A DNA stretch of 64,000 nt. Origin: Nocardia albiluteola (GTDB lineage: Bacteria; Actinomycetota; Actinomycetes; Mycobacteriales; Mycobacteriaceae). The notes below the pieces were generated by a model. That model did no database searches, had not been told where the DNA came from, and saw nothing but the letters and a program-made list of their open reading frames with translations. A program made the position numbers and the translations under genes. Where the stretch lies: the NCBI RefSeq assembly GCF_018860155.1, contig NZ_JAHKNI010000013.1, forward strand, positions 1 to 64,000, given 5' to 3'. The first letter of the stretch is position 1, and each line of letters begins with the position of its first letter. Of this stretch, positions 16,433-26,619 are shown piece after piece.

Positions 16433-18061
16433 TCACCGTGGCGGTTCATCGTGTCCTCCCGCCTGCGCCGTATCCGAATGCCCCAGGACGGTTTTCAGGT
16501 AGGTGCCCCGATCCGTCAGATCGCCCGCGGTGCGCGCGGCGATATTGAGGATCGGCCCGGCGAAGACCGTCAGGGCCAGCCCCACCCCGATCAGCGCGAC
16601 CGTCGGGGCCAGCATCATCCGCGGCATCCGGCCCGGATCGGGGCGCTCGTGGAACAGCATGTCGACCGATTCGTCGATCAGCGCCGAGGGCGCCGCATCG
16701 CCCAGCTCGCCCTCGGGCGCCTGGGCGCGCGCCCGCCAGAACGCCTTGCTCCACACCCGCGCCATCGCATACAGCGTCAGCAGGCTGGTCAGCACCGATC
16801 CGGCGACCAGCACCCAGGCCAGCACGCTGCCGTCGGCGACACCGGCCTGCAGCAGCGTCACCTTGCCCAGGAATCCCGAAAAGGGCGGAATGCCACCCAG
16901 ATTCAGCGCCGGGATGCCGAACAGCACCGCCAGCGCGGGGCTGGCCGCGAGCAGTCCACCCAGGCGCTCGAGCGACGCAGAACCCGCCTGCCGCTCGATC
17001 AGCCCGACCACCAGGAACAGCGTGGTCTGCACCAGAATGTGGTGTGCCACATAGAAAACCGTGCCCGCCAGGCCCGCGGCGGTATTGAGCCCGATGCCGA
17101 ACATCAGATAGCCGATGTGGCTGACCAGGGTAAACGACAGCAGCCGCTTGATATCGCTCTGAGCGATCGCGCCGAGAATGCCGAGCAGCATGGTGAACAG
17201 GCCGCAGATCAGCAGCACCCGGTCGAAATGCGCGGCCGGGAACAGCAGCGTGTGCAGCCGGATGATCGCGTACACACCGACCTTCGTCAGCAAACCCGCG
17301 AAAACCGCGGTGACCGGCGCCGGCGCGGTGGGATAGGAATCGGGCAGCCAGTTCGACAGCGGGAACACCGCGGCCTTGATCCCGAACGCCACCAGCAGCA
17401 CCGCGTAGATCGCGCCGCGCACCCCGCCGGGCACCGCGGCCATCCGCTCGGCCATCTGCGCCAGATTCAGGGTGCCGGTCGCCGCATAGGCCAGCGCGAT
17501 GCCGATCAGGAAGATCAGCGACGACACCATCGACACCATCACGTACACCACCCCCGCGCGCACCCGGTCGGCGCTGGCGCCGAGGGTCAGCAGCACGAAC
17601 GACGCGGCCAGCAGCACCTCGAACCCCACGAACAGGTTGAACAGGTCCCCGGCCAGGAAGGCGATCGAAACCCCCGCGGTCAGAATGAGATACGTCGGCT
17701 GGAAGATCGAGGTCGGCTGGCGTTCGGTGCCGTCGCTGATACCCTGCCCGACGGCGTACACCATGACCGCCAGCAGCACGATCGAGGACACCAGCAGCAT
17801 CGCCGCGGACAACCGGTCCACCACCAGCGTGATCCCGATCGGCGCGTGCCAGCCCCCGACCTGCAGCGCGGCCATGCCGTCGCGATCGGCGAGGTACAGC
17901 AGCAGCGCCGCGACCGCCACGACGGCGGACAGCGCGATCACCGAAATGATCTGCTGCAGCCTGGGTTTGCGCCCGGCGACGAGCGTGAGCGCCGCGGTCA
18001 GGAGCGGGATCAGCACCGGCAGCGGGGCCAGCCGAAAAATCAGGTCATGGGGCAAACTCAC
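16433..18061 (-). CDS. mnhD: Na+/H+ antiporter subunit D (MnhD/MrpD)
   Basis: 542 aa, homologous to the NuoL/M/N antiporter-like subunits of complex I. About 14 membrane helices; conserved Lys/Glu segments include FVGFEVLLAASFVLL and KAAVFPLSNWLPDSYPTAPAPV, and the HHILVQTTLF helix. GTG start at 18061 overlaps the mnhC stop (GTGA). Thought to form one of the two proton/cation channels of the Mrp complex. Confidence 0.95.
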   Translation of the reverse strand: MSLPHDLIFRLAPLPVLIPLLTAALTLVAGRKPRLQQIISVIALSAVVAVAALLLYLADRDGMAALQVGGWHAPIGITLVVDRLSAAMLLVSSIVLLAVMVYAVGQGISDGTERQPTSIFQPTYLILTAGVSIAFLAGDLFNLFVGFEVLLAASFVLLTLGASADRVRAGVVYVMVSMVSSLIFLIGIALAYAATGTLNLAQMAERMAAVPGGVRGAIYAVLLVAFGIKAAVFPLSNWLPDSYPTAPAPVTAVFAGLLTKVGVYAIIRLHTLLFPAAHFDRVLLICGLFTMLLGILGAIAQSDIKRLLSFTLVSHIGYLMFGIGLNTAAGLAGTVFYVAHHILVQTTLFLVVGLIERQAGSASLERLGGLLAASPALAVLFGIPALNLGGIPPFSGFLGKVTLLQAGVADGSVLAWVLVAGSVLTSLLTLYAMARVWSKAFWRARAQAPEGELGDAAPSALIDESVDMLFHERPDPGRMPRMMLAPTVALIGVGLALTVFAGPILNIAARTAGDLTDRGTYLKTVLGHSDTAQAGGHDEPPR

Positions 18062-18441
18062 TGCTCGGGATCCTCCCCCTCGCGCCGCGAGGCCACCTTC
18101 ACGTCCTCGGGGTCGTTCTCCACCTGCTCGGTGGCGCGCAGGGCGTAGGAGCGGTAGGCCAGCGCCAGCACGAACGCGGCCAGTCCCATGGTGATCACGA
18201 TGGAGGTCAGCACCATCGCCTGCGCCAGCGGATCGGCCGTATCGTGGTGCACCCGATCGGTTTCCCCCAGGATCGGCGGGCGTCCGTCCACCCCTCCGAC
18301 AGTAAGAATGAGCAGATTCACCGCGTTGCCGAAAAGGATCATCCCCAGCAGCATCTTCGACACCGCGCGCTCGAGCACCATGTACACCGCGCATGCGGTC
18401 AGGATGCCGATCAGGATCAGCAGGGTCAGGTTCGCGGTCAT
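18058..18441 (-). CDS. mnhC: Na+/H+ antiporter subunit C (MnhC/MrpC)
   Basis: 127 aa, NuoK-like with three membrane helices; family segments LLGMILFGNAVNLLIL and DPLAQAMVLTSIVI (about residues 30-90). Charged hydrophilic C-terminus. Overlaps mnhA (four bases, ATGA) upstream and mnhD downstream, so the operon is tightly coupled. Confidence 0.95.
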   Translation of the reverse strand: MTANLTLLILIGILTACAVYMVLERAVSKMLLGMILFGNAVNLLILTVGGVDGRPPILGETDRVHHDTADPLAQAMVLTSIVITMGLAAFVLALAYRSYALRATEQVENDPEDVKVASRREGEDPEQ

Positions 18442-21353
18442 CGGCGCTCCCCGATGTTTTCCCCATCCCGCCGACTCCGCAAGCTCGGTCGGCTGACCGG
18501 CCCCGTTGTCTCGATCCGGGGCAGGGTGCCCGTGGTGTGCATCGGGTCCTCGGTGTCCAGGCGGGCGCCGAGGCTGCGCAGCACATCCAGCACCAGTCCG
18601 ACCACGATCAGGTATACGCCCAGATCGAACAGCATCGCGGTGACCAGCTTGACGTGCCCGAACATCGGCAGGGTCACCTGGATGATCGCGGAGGACAACG
18701 GCGGCGCTCCCAGCACCAGCGACCCGGTCGCGGTGCCCGCGGCCAGGGCCAGTCCCGCGCCGAGCAGGTGTCCCGCGTCGACCGGCAGCGCCTCGGCCAG
18801 CTCGTAGCGCCCGCCCGCGAGATACCGCAGCACCAGCGCCAATCCGGCGGTCAGGCCGCCCGCGAAACCGCCGCCGGGGGCGTTGTGGCCGGAGAAGAAG
18901 AAGTACGCCGAGAGCATCATGATCGTCGGGAACAGCAGCCGGGTCGTCATCGCCAGCACCATCGATCGGTGCCGGCGGGCGACCAGGCTGGCCGCGGGCA
19001 ACCAGTAGGTGCGGTTCGGGTCGTAGCCGGGCGCGTCGGCCACCCGCGGCAGCGTGCCGAAGCGGCGGCTGCGGAACATCAGCGAGGCGACGCCCGTCGC
19101 GGCGACCACCAGCACCGAGATCTCCCCGAGGGTGTCCCACGCCCGGACGTCGACCAGCAGCACGTTCACCGCGTTCTTGCCGCCGCCGAATTCGTAGGCG
19201 TAGTCGGGGATCCGGTGCCAGATCGGTTCGGTGCTGCGCGCGGCGATCGCGAACGCGGCCAGCACCGAGACCGTCGCACCGACCAGCGCCGCGAGCACCG
19301 CGCGGCGCACCTTGAACGCGGTGGTGCGGTCGGACTCCACCTCGGCGGGGAATTTGCGCAGCACCAGCACGAAGATGACCAGCGTCAGCGTCTCCACCAG
19401 GAATTGGGTCAGGGCCAGGTCGGGCGCGCCGTGCAGCGCGAAGATGCACCCGCAGCCGTAGCCGGTGACGCCGACCAGCAGCACCGCGGCCAGGCGGTTG
19501 CGCATGACCGTGGCGCCCACCGCCATCATGATCATGATCAGCCCGATCACCGGCTGAAGGGGCGAATCCCACAGGCGCAGAGATACTTTCGAGCGTGCCT
19601 CGACCAGCAGCATCGCGGTCGGCAGCGCGATCAGGGTGATCAGGATCAGCGCCTGGTTCAGCGGGAGCGAACCGCGTTGTGTCGCACCGGTCATGCGCAG
19701 GGACAGCTGATCCATTCCGCGCAGCACCGCGTCGTAGACGCGGTCGGCGTTGCCCAGGCGCGGATTGGCGGATTCACCGATGCGGTCCCGGATTTCGAAC
19801 AGCAGCAGACCGCAGGCGATCGCCACCATCGACAGGGTCAGCGGCGTCCCCCAGCCGTGCCACAGCGCCAGATGGGAAAGCCCGTGTCCGGGAAGGGTTT
19901 GCGCATAGGGCCGCAGCAGCCGGTCCAGGCGGGACGCACCCACCCCGGCGGCGACACTCGCCAGCGCCAGCACCGCGGGCGGCGCGACGAACAGCGCACC
20001 GGGACGATGCCATTCGCGGTGCGGCTCGGGCACATCCGTGGACCCGTAATTATCCGATGTCTTGGAACCGAATGCGCCCCAGAGGAATCGGACGCTGTAG
20101 CCGACTGTGAACATGGAGCCGACCACGACTCCCACGACCACGGCGGCCCGCGCGGGCCCGGGCAGGTTGTCCGCGTCCAGAATTGCGCCCAGCGCGCTCT
20201 CCTTGCCCACGAAACCCAGCATGGGCGGGATGCCGGCCATGCTCAGCGCGGCCAGGGTCGCGGTCCCGCACAACACCGGCGCGCGCCGCCCCAGACCGGA
20301 CAGCCGCCGCATGTCCCGGGTCCCGGCGCCGTGGTCGATGACGCCGACGACCATGAACAGGCAGGCCTTGAACAGCGCGTGCGCCACGATCATCGTCACC
20401 CCGGCCAGTGCCGCGTCCGGGGTGCCGATCGCCAGCAGCGTCATCATGAACCCGAGCTGGCTGACCGTGCCGAAGGCCAGCACCAGCTTCAGGTCGTAGA
20501 CCTGCAGCGAGCGCAGCCCGGCCAGCACCATCGACAACAGGCCCAGCGTGAGCAGGATCGGATGCCACGGCGCGCTGACCGCGAACACCGGCGCGAGGCG
20601 CGCGACCAGGTACACACCGGCCTTGACCATCGCCGCGGCGTGCAGATAGGCGCTGACCGGCGTGGGCGCGGCCATCGCGCCGGGCAGCCAGAAGTGCAGG
20701 GGCACGATCGCCGACTTGCTCAGCGCACCGATCAGGATCAGCACCACCGCCACGCCCGTGAACCAGGAGTGCGGATCGGCCCGGTGCACGACCTCCGAGA
20801 GCCGGTAGGTACCGCACTCGTGGCCCACCATGATGATGCCGACCAGCATCGTCAGCCCGCCCGCACCGGTGACCAGCAGCGCCTGCAGTGCCGCGCGGCG
20901 GCCGGCGATCTGATCCGCGTGATGGCCCACCAGCAGGAACGACAGCACCGTCGTGGCTTCCCAGAAGGTGAACATCAGGATCATGTTGTCGCTGGTGACC
21001 AGCCCGAACATGGCCCCGGAGAACGCCACCATGTAGCCGGCGAAGATGCCCAGCCGCTGGCGGTCGTCATCGTCGAAGTAGCCCGCGCAGTAGGCCAGGA
21101 TCAGCGCGCCGATGCCCAGCACCAGCGCGGCCATGATGCTGGAGAGCGAGTCGAAGCGCAGGTCCACGTTCAGGTGGATGCTGGGCGCCCAGGGGATTTC
21201 GAGGGTCCGGTCGTCGTTCCAGTGCGTGACCACCCAGCCGAGGCTGCCCAGCGGCGCCAGCGCCAGCACGTAGAAGCCGCGCCTGCCCAACATCCGGACG
21301 CACGGCGGCGCGATGAGAGCGGCGACGGCATGTGCGAACAGGATGGCGAGCAA
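18438..21353 (-). CDS. mnhA: Na+/H+ antiporter subunit A fused to subunit B (MnhAB/MrpAB)
   Basis: 971 aa, start TTG 21353 with GGAG about ten bases upstream. Residues 1-760 are the NuoL-like MrpA (KSAIVPLHFWLPGAMAAPTPVSAYLH, the channel core). Residues about 820-950 are the MrpB domain (FFFSGHNAPGGGFAGGL), here part of the same chain. The complex exchanges Na+ (or K+, Li+) for H+ at the cytoplasmic membrane and protects against alkali and salt. The last 25 residues (from about TTGPVSRPSLRS) are encoded by a degenerate copy of a dispersed repeat and look like a recent extension. Confidence 0.95.
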   Translation of the reverse strand: MLAILFAHAVAALIAPPCVRMLGRRGFYVLALAPLGSLGWVVTHWNDDRTLEIPWAPSIHLNVDLRFDSLSSIMAALVLGIGALILAYCAGYFDDDDRQRLGIFAGYMVAFSGAMFGLVTSDNMILMFTFWEATTVLSFLLVGHHADQIAGRRAALQALLVTGAGGLTMLVGIIMVGHECGTYRLSEVVHRADPHSWFTGVAVVLILIGALSKSAIVPLHFWLPGAMAAPTPVSAYLHAAAMVKAGVYLVARLAPVFAVSAPWHPILLTLGLLSMVLAGLRSLQVYDLKLVLAFGTVSQLGFMMTLLAIGTPDAALAGVTMIVAHALFKACLFMVVGVIDHGAGTRDMRRLSGLGRRAPVLCGTATLAALSMAGIPPMLGFVGKESALGAILDADNLPGPARAAVVVGVVVGSMFTVGYSVRFLWGAFGSKTSDNYGSTDVPEPHREWHRPGALFVAPPAVLALASVAAGVGASRLDRLLRPYAQTLPGHGLSHLALWHGWGTPLTLSMVAIACGLLLFEIRDRIGESANPRLGNADRVYDAVLRGMDQLSLRMTGATQRGSLPLNQALILITLIALPTAMLLVEARSKVSLRLWDSPLQPVIGLIMIMMAVGATVMRNRLAAVLLVGVTGYGCGCIFALHGAPDLALTQFLVETLTLVIFVLVLRKFPAEVESDRTTAFKVRRAVLAALVGATVSVLAAFAIAARSTEPIWHRIPDYAYEFGGGKNAVNVLLVDVRAWDTLGEISVLVVAATGVASLMFRSRRFGTLPRVADAPGYDPNRTYWLPAASLVARRHRSMVLAMTTRLLFPTIMMLSAYFFFSGHNAPGGGFAGGLTAGLALVLRYLAGGRYELAEALPVDAGHLLGAGLALAAGTATGSLVLGAPPLSSAIIQVTLPMFGHVKLVTAMLFDLGVYLIVVGLVLDVLRSLGARLDTEDPMHTTGTLPRIETTGPVSRPSLRSRRDGENIGERR
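18463..18499. repeat. dispersed repeat, degenerate copy 3
   Basis: CCATCCCGCCGACTCCGCAAGC and following bases match copy 1 (12154-12194) at roughly 32 of 37 positions. It lies inside the 3' end of mnhA and is translated as part of its C-terminal tail. Confidence 0.55.
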
Positions 21354-21457
21354 ACATCACTCCGTCGGTCGGCAGCGGGGTGGAGCGGCCTCGATGATAC
21401 TTGCCGACGTGTTCTCCGGTCCCGGGCGATGCGGACGGTCGTACCATACGGGGAAAA

Positions 21458-22792
21458 TCAGCTATCTTCGGATGTTTCGGGCAAATCGGTCATCGGCTGG
21501 GGTGCCCGCACCACCGTCGGCGCCCGCCAGCGCCGCAGCAACAGCAGCCCCGCCGCGCAGCCGATCGTGATCGCCAGCGCCATCCAGTACGAGATGGCCG
21601 CATGCACCATGGGCACCGGGACGATGCTCCACTGCCCGCCCTGCAGGGTCGCGGTGCTGAAGGCCCCGTGACTGAGGTGGTCGCGCACGGCCAGCACCCC
21701 CGAGGCGCCCAGCACGATCGCGACCCCTAGCACCCGCGTCGGGTTGTACCGCGGTGCGGCGCAACCGAAGCAGTACCCGGCCGCCACCGCGAGCACCACG
21801 GCGAGGACGGCGGCATGCAGCCGGCCGTCGTTGCCGGTCAGCGCGCCGAACAACGCCAGCCCGGCCAGCATTGCCAGCGCCACCATCGGTGCGGCCCGCC
21901 GGAATCCCACCACGATTCCGACCGCCACCGCCACGACCAGCAATGGCGCCGCCCAGTCCGCCACCTGCGCGGGAATCACCGCGCTGCCCACCGACGACAA
22001 CGCGACCGCGAGCAGCACCAGGGTGCCGTCGCGGCGGGGCAGCAGCATCGCCGCGATCACCGCGGCGATCACCGTGGCCGCCACCGCCACCGTGATGTCG
22101 ACGACATCGGCGGCATGTCGGGCCAGCCACTCCGAGCCGAACAACGTGACGGCGATGTACAGCAGGCCCGCCAGGATCGGGGCCATCGGCAGCTCGATCG
22201 CACGCCGCTCGATCTCGGTGCGGCGCCGGTTGGAAATGGTGCCGAAAGCCACCAGGACCAGCGTGATCTCGATGAGCCACAGCGGCGGGGAGTCGACCGC
22301 CGGCCAGTGCGAGGTCAGGTCGAGACGGCCCTGGGTGTACGACACCGGCATCGCTGCGGCGATCACGACGCTGGCCAGCGCGCCGAGCGTCCACCCGAAG
22401 ACCTGCAGGCGGCCGCGCAGCACCGCGGCCGCGATGCCGCCCAGCAGAATTCCGCCGGCGATCGAATCCACGAAGTTCAGGGTGGACAGCGGCGCGATCG
22501 GACTGGCGTTGTGTCCGGCGAGATGGTTGATGAACATGATCACGATGCCGAACAGAGCCGACCCCCACGCGGCCATGGCGTGATTCATGGTGGTCGCGAA
22601 CACCGCGACCAGCAGCGCGACCACGGCGCCGACCGCGATGGCGCGCGGCACGCTGAAGGCGAGCATATCCAGCTGTAGCGCACTCGACTCCGTCGACCAC
22701 GCGAAGTCGATCGGCAGCAGTAGCGACATTCCGGCAACCAGCGTGCACACGAAGGCCGTGACCATCTCCACAACAGCATGACTGGTGCGCAC
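21458..22792 (-). CDS. polytopic membrane protein of unknown function
   Basis: 444 aa from GTG 22792; ATG 22765 is an alternative. About 12 hydrophobic segments spread over the whole length, with no obvious soluble domain. A loop of about residues 190-205 is charged (SNRRRTEIERRA). The C-terminus is hydrophilic. It lies 104 bases upstream of the Mrp operon on the same strand and may be transcribed with it. No family recognised with confidence; a transporter role is only a guess. Confidence 0.75.
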   Translation of the reverse strand: MRTSHAVVEMVTAFVCTLVAGMSLLLPIDFAWSTESSALQLDMLAFSVPRAIAVGAVVALLVAVFATTMNHAMAAWGSALFGIVIMFINHLAGHNASPIAPLSTLNFVDSIAGGILLGGIAAAVLRGRLQVFGWTLGALASVVIAAAMPVSYTQGRLDLTSHWPAVDSPPLWLIEITLVLVAFGTISNRRRTEIERRAIELPMAPILAGLLYIAVTLFGSEWLARHAADVVDITVAVAATVIAAVIAAMLLPRRDGTLVLLAVALSSVGSAVIPAQVADWAAPLLVVAVAVGIVVGFRRAAPMVALAMLAGLALFGALTGNDGRLHAAVLAVVLAVAAGYCFGCAAPRYNPTRVLGVAIVLGASGVLAVRDHLSHGAFSTATLQGGQWSIVPVPMVHAAISYWMALAITIGCAAGLLLLRRWRAPTVVRAPQPMTDLPETSEDS

Positions 22793-22894
22793 CAGGCAAA
22801 ACTACCTGTGATCGGGGGCACACGAAAGGCAGGCGTGCCGTTTACGTGTGCTACGTCTCCTCCGAAAGATGTGCTGGTCGTGTGCCCAGCACGC

Positions 22895-25111
22895 TCAGGT
22901 GCCCGCCACGCGCCGATCGGCGTAGGCCCGCAACGACTCCACCTGATCCGCATCGAGCGAGGCCCGCACCGCCGAGCGGGCGATGGCGACGTCGTCGGCG
23001 GTGACATCGGCGGCGTCGACGTCGCGGCGCATCGCGGCCAGCGCCGCCTCGCGCAGCAGGGCCGAGCAGTCCGCGGCCGAATAGCCGTCCAGGTCGGCGG
23101 CCAGCGCGGCCAGGTCCACGCCGGCGGCCAGCGGCACGGAACGGCTCGCGGTGCGCAGGATGTCGGCGCGCGCGCCGGCGTCGGGCGGCGGGACGAAGAT
23201 CAGGCGCTCGAGCCGGCCCGGCCGCGTCAGCGCCGGGTCGATGAGCTCCGGCCGATTCGTCGCGCCCACCACGACGACCTCGCGCAGCGGCTCCACCCCG
23301 TCCAGTTCGGTCAGCAGCGCCGCGACCACCCGGTCGCCCACGCCCGAATCACCGCTCTGGCCGCGCCGCGGGGCCAGGGCGTCCACCTCGTCCAGGAAGA
23401 TCAGTGACGGCGCGGAATCGCGGGCGCGCTGGAACAATTCGCGCACCGCGCGCTCGGAGGATCCGACCCACTTGTCCATCAGCTCGGCGCCCTTGACCGC
23501 GTGCACGCTGAGCTGGCCGCTCCCGGCCAGGGCCCGCACCAGGAAGGTCTTGCCGCAGCCGGGCGGGCCGTAGAGCAGTACCCCGCGCGGCGGGTCGATG
23601 CCCAGGCGGGCAAAGGAATCCGGATGCCGCAGCGGCCACAGCACCGATTCGGTGAGCGCCTGTTTGGTCTCGGCCATATCGCCGACGTCGTCCAGGCTCA
23701 GGCTGCCGATCGCCAATTCCTCGGCGCCCGACCGCGACAGCGGGCGAATCACCTGCAGGGCGCCGAGCAGATCGGGGTGGGTCAGCATCGGATCGGAGTG
23801 CTCGCGGCTGGCCCGCGAGGCCGCCCGCAGCGCCGCCTCCCGGCACAGCGCGGCCAGGTCGGAGACCACGAAACCCGGTGTCCGGGCGGCGATCTCGTCG
23901 AGCTCGAGGCCGTCGGTGGGGACCTTGCGCAGCAGCTGTTCGAGCAGGTCCTTGCGCACGGCCGCGGTCGGAAGTGTCAGCGCCACCTCGCGGTCGCACA
24001 GATCCTGTCCGCGCAGGCGAGTATCGATCGCGGCGGGGTGAGAGGTGGTGGCCAGGAAGGCAACTCCCGGCGTCGCCACCGCGCCGCGCAGCTGATCGAG
24101 GATGAGGGTGGCGACCGGTTCCCGCTCCGCCGGCAACAGCGCGTCGATGTCGGTGATCAGCAGCACTCCACCGACGCCGGAACAGATTTCCGAGACCGCC
24201 AGGCCCACCTCGCGCAGCCGGGTGCCGCTCTCGGTAGCGCCGACGGTGGGCCCGTCGAGCTCCACCATGCGGCGCGGTGCGGCGACCGCGCGGGCCAGCG
24301 TCGCCTTACCGGCCCCGGCCGGTCCGGTCACGAGCACACCGAGATGCGGTGGCGCGCCGAGGGTTTTGAGCAGTTCGGGCTCGTCCAGCGCGAGGCTGAG
24401 CCATTCGGTCAGCTTCGCCGCCTGGGCCCGCGCACCGGCCAATTCGGCCACCGGCACCGCGGATGGCCGCTCCCGCACCGTCATCCGGGTACCGGGCTGA
24501 GGCGCGCCCGCGCCGTCCGGATCGTGCGATGCCTCGGCGAGCGCCGCGCCCGCACCCCACACCACCGCGCTGTTGGGCTGAATACTCACCGCGCCGCGCA
24601 TGGGATCGGCCGCGGTGACGGTGAGCAGCTCGGAGGTCCACGCGATGCCGAAGGTGCGCGACAGCGCCTGCGACGCGGCCACGGTGCTGGTGCCCGGGCC
24701 CAGATCGCGCGGCAGCAGCGAGACCGCGTCACCGACCGTGACGACCTTGCCCAGCAGCGCCTGCCGCAGCGTCGTCTCGGCGATGCTGCGCATGGCCTGC
24801 GCCGAGCCGATCACCGAGATCCGCCGCGCCCCGAAGACCGTCGCGGGCGACACCACCACGGTCGCGTCCTCCCGCACCCCGGCATTGGACAGCGTCACAT
24901 CGTCCAGCAGCACAGCACCCGCGGGCGTCCCCGCGGGAGCCACCCCCGCCACCGCCGCCGTCCGCCGCGACCCGACCAGCGCGATCCCGTCCCACTCCCG
25001 CAGCCCCAGCGCCGCCAGCGCCTCCGGATGCAACCGCACCACCCCGCGCCGGGCATCCGCGGCCGAGCGATTCAGGCGGGCAGTAAGGGACAGTTCGGGC
25101 ACATGTGCCAT
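22895..25111 (-). CDS. CDC48/p97-like tandem AAA ATPase
   Basis: 738 aa. N-terminal double-psi-barrel-like domain (about 1-215), then two AAA modules. D2 is canonical: Walker A GPPGCGKT (515-522), Walker B LIFLDEVDAL, sensor ATNRP and arginine-finger region RPGRLERLI. D1 is degenerate: GPAGAGKA (263-270, Ala for Thr) and DID (321-323) in place of DE. Probably a hexameric unfoldase working with D2 only. Known counterpart: M. tuberculosis Rv0435c, next to pssA; in Actinobacteria such ATPases have been linked to the proteasome. Here the Mrp operon separates it from psd-pssA. Confidence 0.9.
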   Translation of the reverse strand: MAHVPELSLTARLNRSAADARRGVVRLHPEALAALGLREWDGIALVGSRRTAAVAGVAPAGTPAGAVLLDDVTLSNAGVREDATVVVSPATVFGARRISVIGSAQAMRSIAETTLRQALLGKVVTVGDAVSLLPRDLGPGTSTVAASQALSRTFGIAWTSELLTVTAADPMRGAVSIQPNSAVVWGAGAALAEASHDPDGAGAPQPGTRMTVRERPSAVPVAELAGARAQAAKLTEWLSLALDEPELLKTLGAPPHLGVLVTGPAGAGKATLARAVAAPRRMVELDGPTVGATESGTRLREVGLAVSEICSGVGGVLLITDIDALLPAEREPVATLILDQLRGAVATPGVAFLATTSHPAAIDTRLRGQDLCDREVALTLPTAAVRKDLLEQLLRKVPTDGLELDEIAARTPGFVVSDLAALCREAALRAASRASREHSDPMLTHPDLLGALQVIRPLSRSGAEELAIGSLSLDDVGDMAETKQALTESVLWPLRHPDSFARLGIDPPRGVLLYGPPGCGKTFLVRALAGSGQLSVHAVKGAELMDKWVGSSERAVRELFQRARDSAPSLIFLDEVDALAPRRGQSGDSGVGDRVVAALLTELDGVEPLREVVVVGATNRPELIDPALTRPGRLERLIFVPPPDAGARADILRTASRSVPLAAGVDLAALAADLDGYSAADCSALLREAALAAMRRDVDAADVTADDVAIARSAVRASLDADQVESLRAYADRRVAGT

Positions 25112-25167
25112 TGTGCCGGGCCGTTTCGGCGCCTACCAGCAAGCGGTTTCGGTGCGGCGGCCGCCGG

Positions 25168-26538
25168 CTATCGCGCCGGTACCTCAGCGATCTCGGCCGG
25201 GTGGGCGGGCACCGGCTGTGCGAACCAGGTGACGTAGAACGCGCGGCAGTAGGCGGCGACCAGGGCCACCACGATGATGCCCGCGGGGAGGGTGTGCTCG
25301 GCCATCCACAGGGCCAGGTAGCGGTAGGACAGCAGCAGGGCGAAGAACACGATGAAGCCGGCGGCGACGAGCTGGATGCGCGCACCGGTCCAGCCGCGTT
25401 CGGGAGCCCGCAGCGCGGACTCCACGGTCAGGCACAGCACCACGCCCGCGATCAGGTCCGCGCCGTAGTGGTAGCCGAAGCCGAGGGTGGCCACGAGGGT
25501 GGCCAGCACCCAGAACGCGCCGCCCCAGCGCAGCCAGCGCGGGGCGGGCGAGCCGTCGGTGTCGCGGCGCGAGTGCAGGAATATCGAGGTGGACCAGGCG
25601 GCGTGCATGGAGGGCATGCAGTTGCGCGGGGTGAAGGCGTCGAACCGGATGCGGGCGGGCGCGTGCTCCATCGGGGGCAGGTGCCGCGGCCAGAAGTTGC
25701 CGATCTGCAGGCCGTGGCCGTCGGCCGCGAAAGCGAACATCGGACCCACCACCGGGAACAGGATGTAGAACACCGGCCCGACGAGCCCGAGCACCAGGAA
25801 CGTCCGCACCAGGTAGTGGCCCGGCCACATCCCGGTCCGCACCACATTTCGCAGCTGCCACACCGCGATCGCCATCGCCGCCACCGGCAGTTCGATGTAG
25901 ACCCAGTGCAGCACCGCGGGCACCACCGGTCCGAGCGCGCCCAGCCCCCGGGCGACCAGCCAGGACGGCTCGCCGAAGGCGCGATCCGCCAGCGCCATAT
26001 ACCGATCCAGCACATTCGGCCCGGCCATCACGGTGACGTGCAGCCAGACGTCGCCCACCTTGGTGGCGAGGATCAGCAGCGCGCCGAGCGCGGCCGCATG
26101 CAGCGCATTGCGCTTGTCCCGGCCCTCCCAGCCGAGCCAGGCGAGCAGCGCCAGGCCGGTCAGGGTGATCACCGCGCCGTTGCCGAAGGTCAGCGGCCCG
26201 CCCAGCGCCACCCGCAGCCCGGCGATCGCCGCGTCGAGCGCCACCGCGATGCTCACGGCGACGAACCGCCGTCGCCACGAGAGGCCGATCAGGGCCAGCC
26301 CCAGCCCTGCCCACGGCATCGACATCGATTTCGGGGTGCCGAAGTAGTCGTGCCAGACGCTCTGCAGCGGACCCTCGAAACCGTTGCACGAGGCCACGAT
26401 CTGCAACGCGATGAGCAGCACCGGTACGGCCGCGACCGCGGCGACGACCAGTACCCGCCTCGACGGCCGCCCGAACCGGCCGCGGCGGGCGCCGCCATCG
26501 AAGCCGGAACGCGGATTGTCGAGAAGCACGCCCACCAT
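25168..26538 (-). CDS. PAP2-superfamily membrane phosphatase/phosphotransferase
   Basis: 456 aa from ATG 26538; the frame stays open to a GTG at 26592 and no clear ribosome site decides. About ten membrane helices. PAP2 active-site motifs are CMPSMHAAWS (catalytic His) and GFGYHYGADLIAG (HxxxD), both in the C-terminal half. The arrangement resembles AUR1/inositol-phosphotransferase-type PAP2_3 enzymes, which act on lipid phosphates. It follows the AAA gene by 56 bases on the same strand. Substrate unknown. Confidence 0.85.
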   Translation of the reverse strand: MVGVLLDNPRSGFDGGARRGRFGRPSRRVLVVAAVAAVPVLLIALQIVASCNGFEGPLQSVWHDYFGTPKSMSMPWAGLGLALIGLSWRRRFVAVSIAVALDAAIAGLRVALGGPLTFGNGAVITLTGLALLAWLGWEGRDKRNALHAAALGALLILATKVGDVWLHVTVMAGPNVLDRYMALADRAFGEPSWLVARGLGALGPVVPAVLHWVYIELPVAAMAIAVWQLRNVVRTGMWPGHYLVRTFLVLGLVGPVFYILFPVVGPMFAFAADGHGLQIGNFWPRHLPPMEHAPARIRFDAFTPRNCMPSMHAAWSTSIFLHSRRDTDGSPAPRWLRWGGAFWVLATLVATLGFGYHYGADLIAGVVLCLTVESALRAPERGWTGARIQLVAAGFIVFFALLLSYRYLALWMAEHTLPAGIIVVALVAAYCRAFYVTWFAQPVPAHPAEIAEVPAR

Positions 26539-26619
26539 AGTAAACACGTGATGAACGCCACCCCCCTGAGTGGCTGAACCCACCGCAACCAAACGGCTAC
26601 GAAATCCGCTCGCCGGGAC

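Noticed and set aside
18393..21671. 1092-codon plus-strand open frame
   Set aside because: Antisense shadow of mnhA/mnhC, compositionally biased (Gln/Arg/His), no domain.
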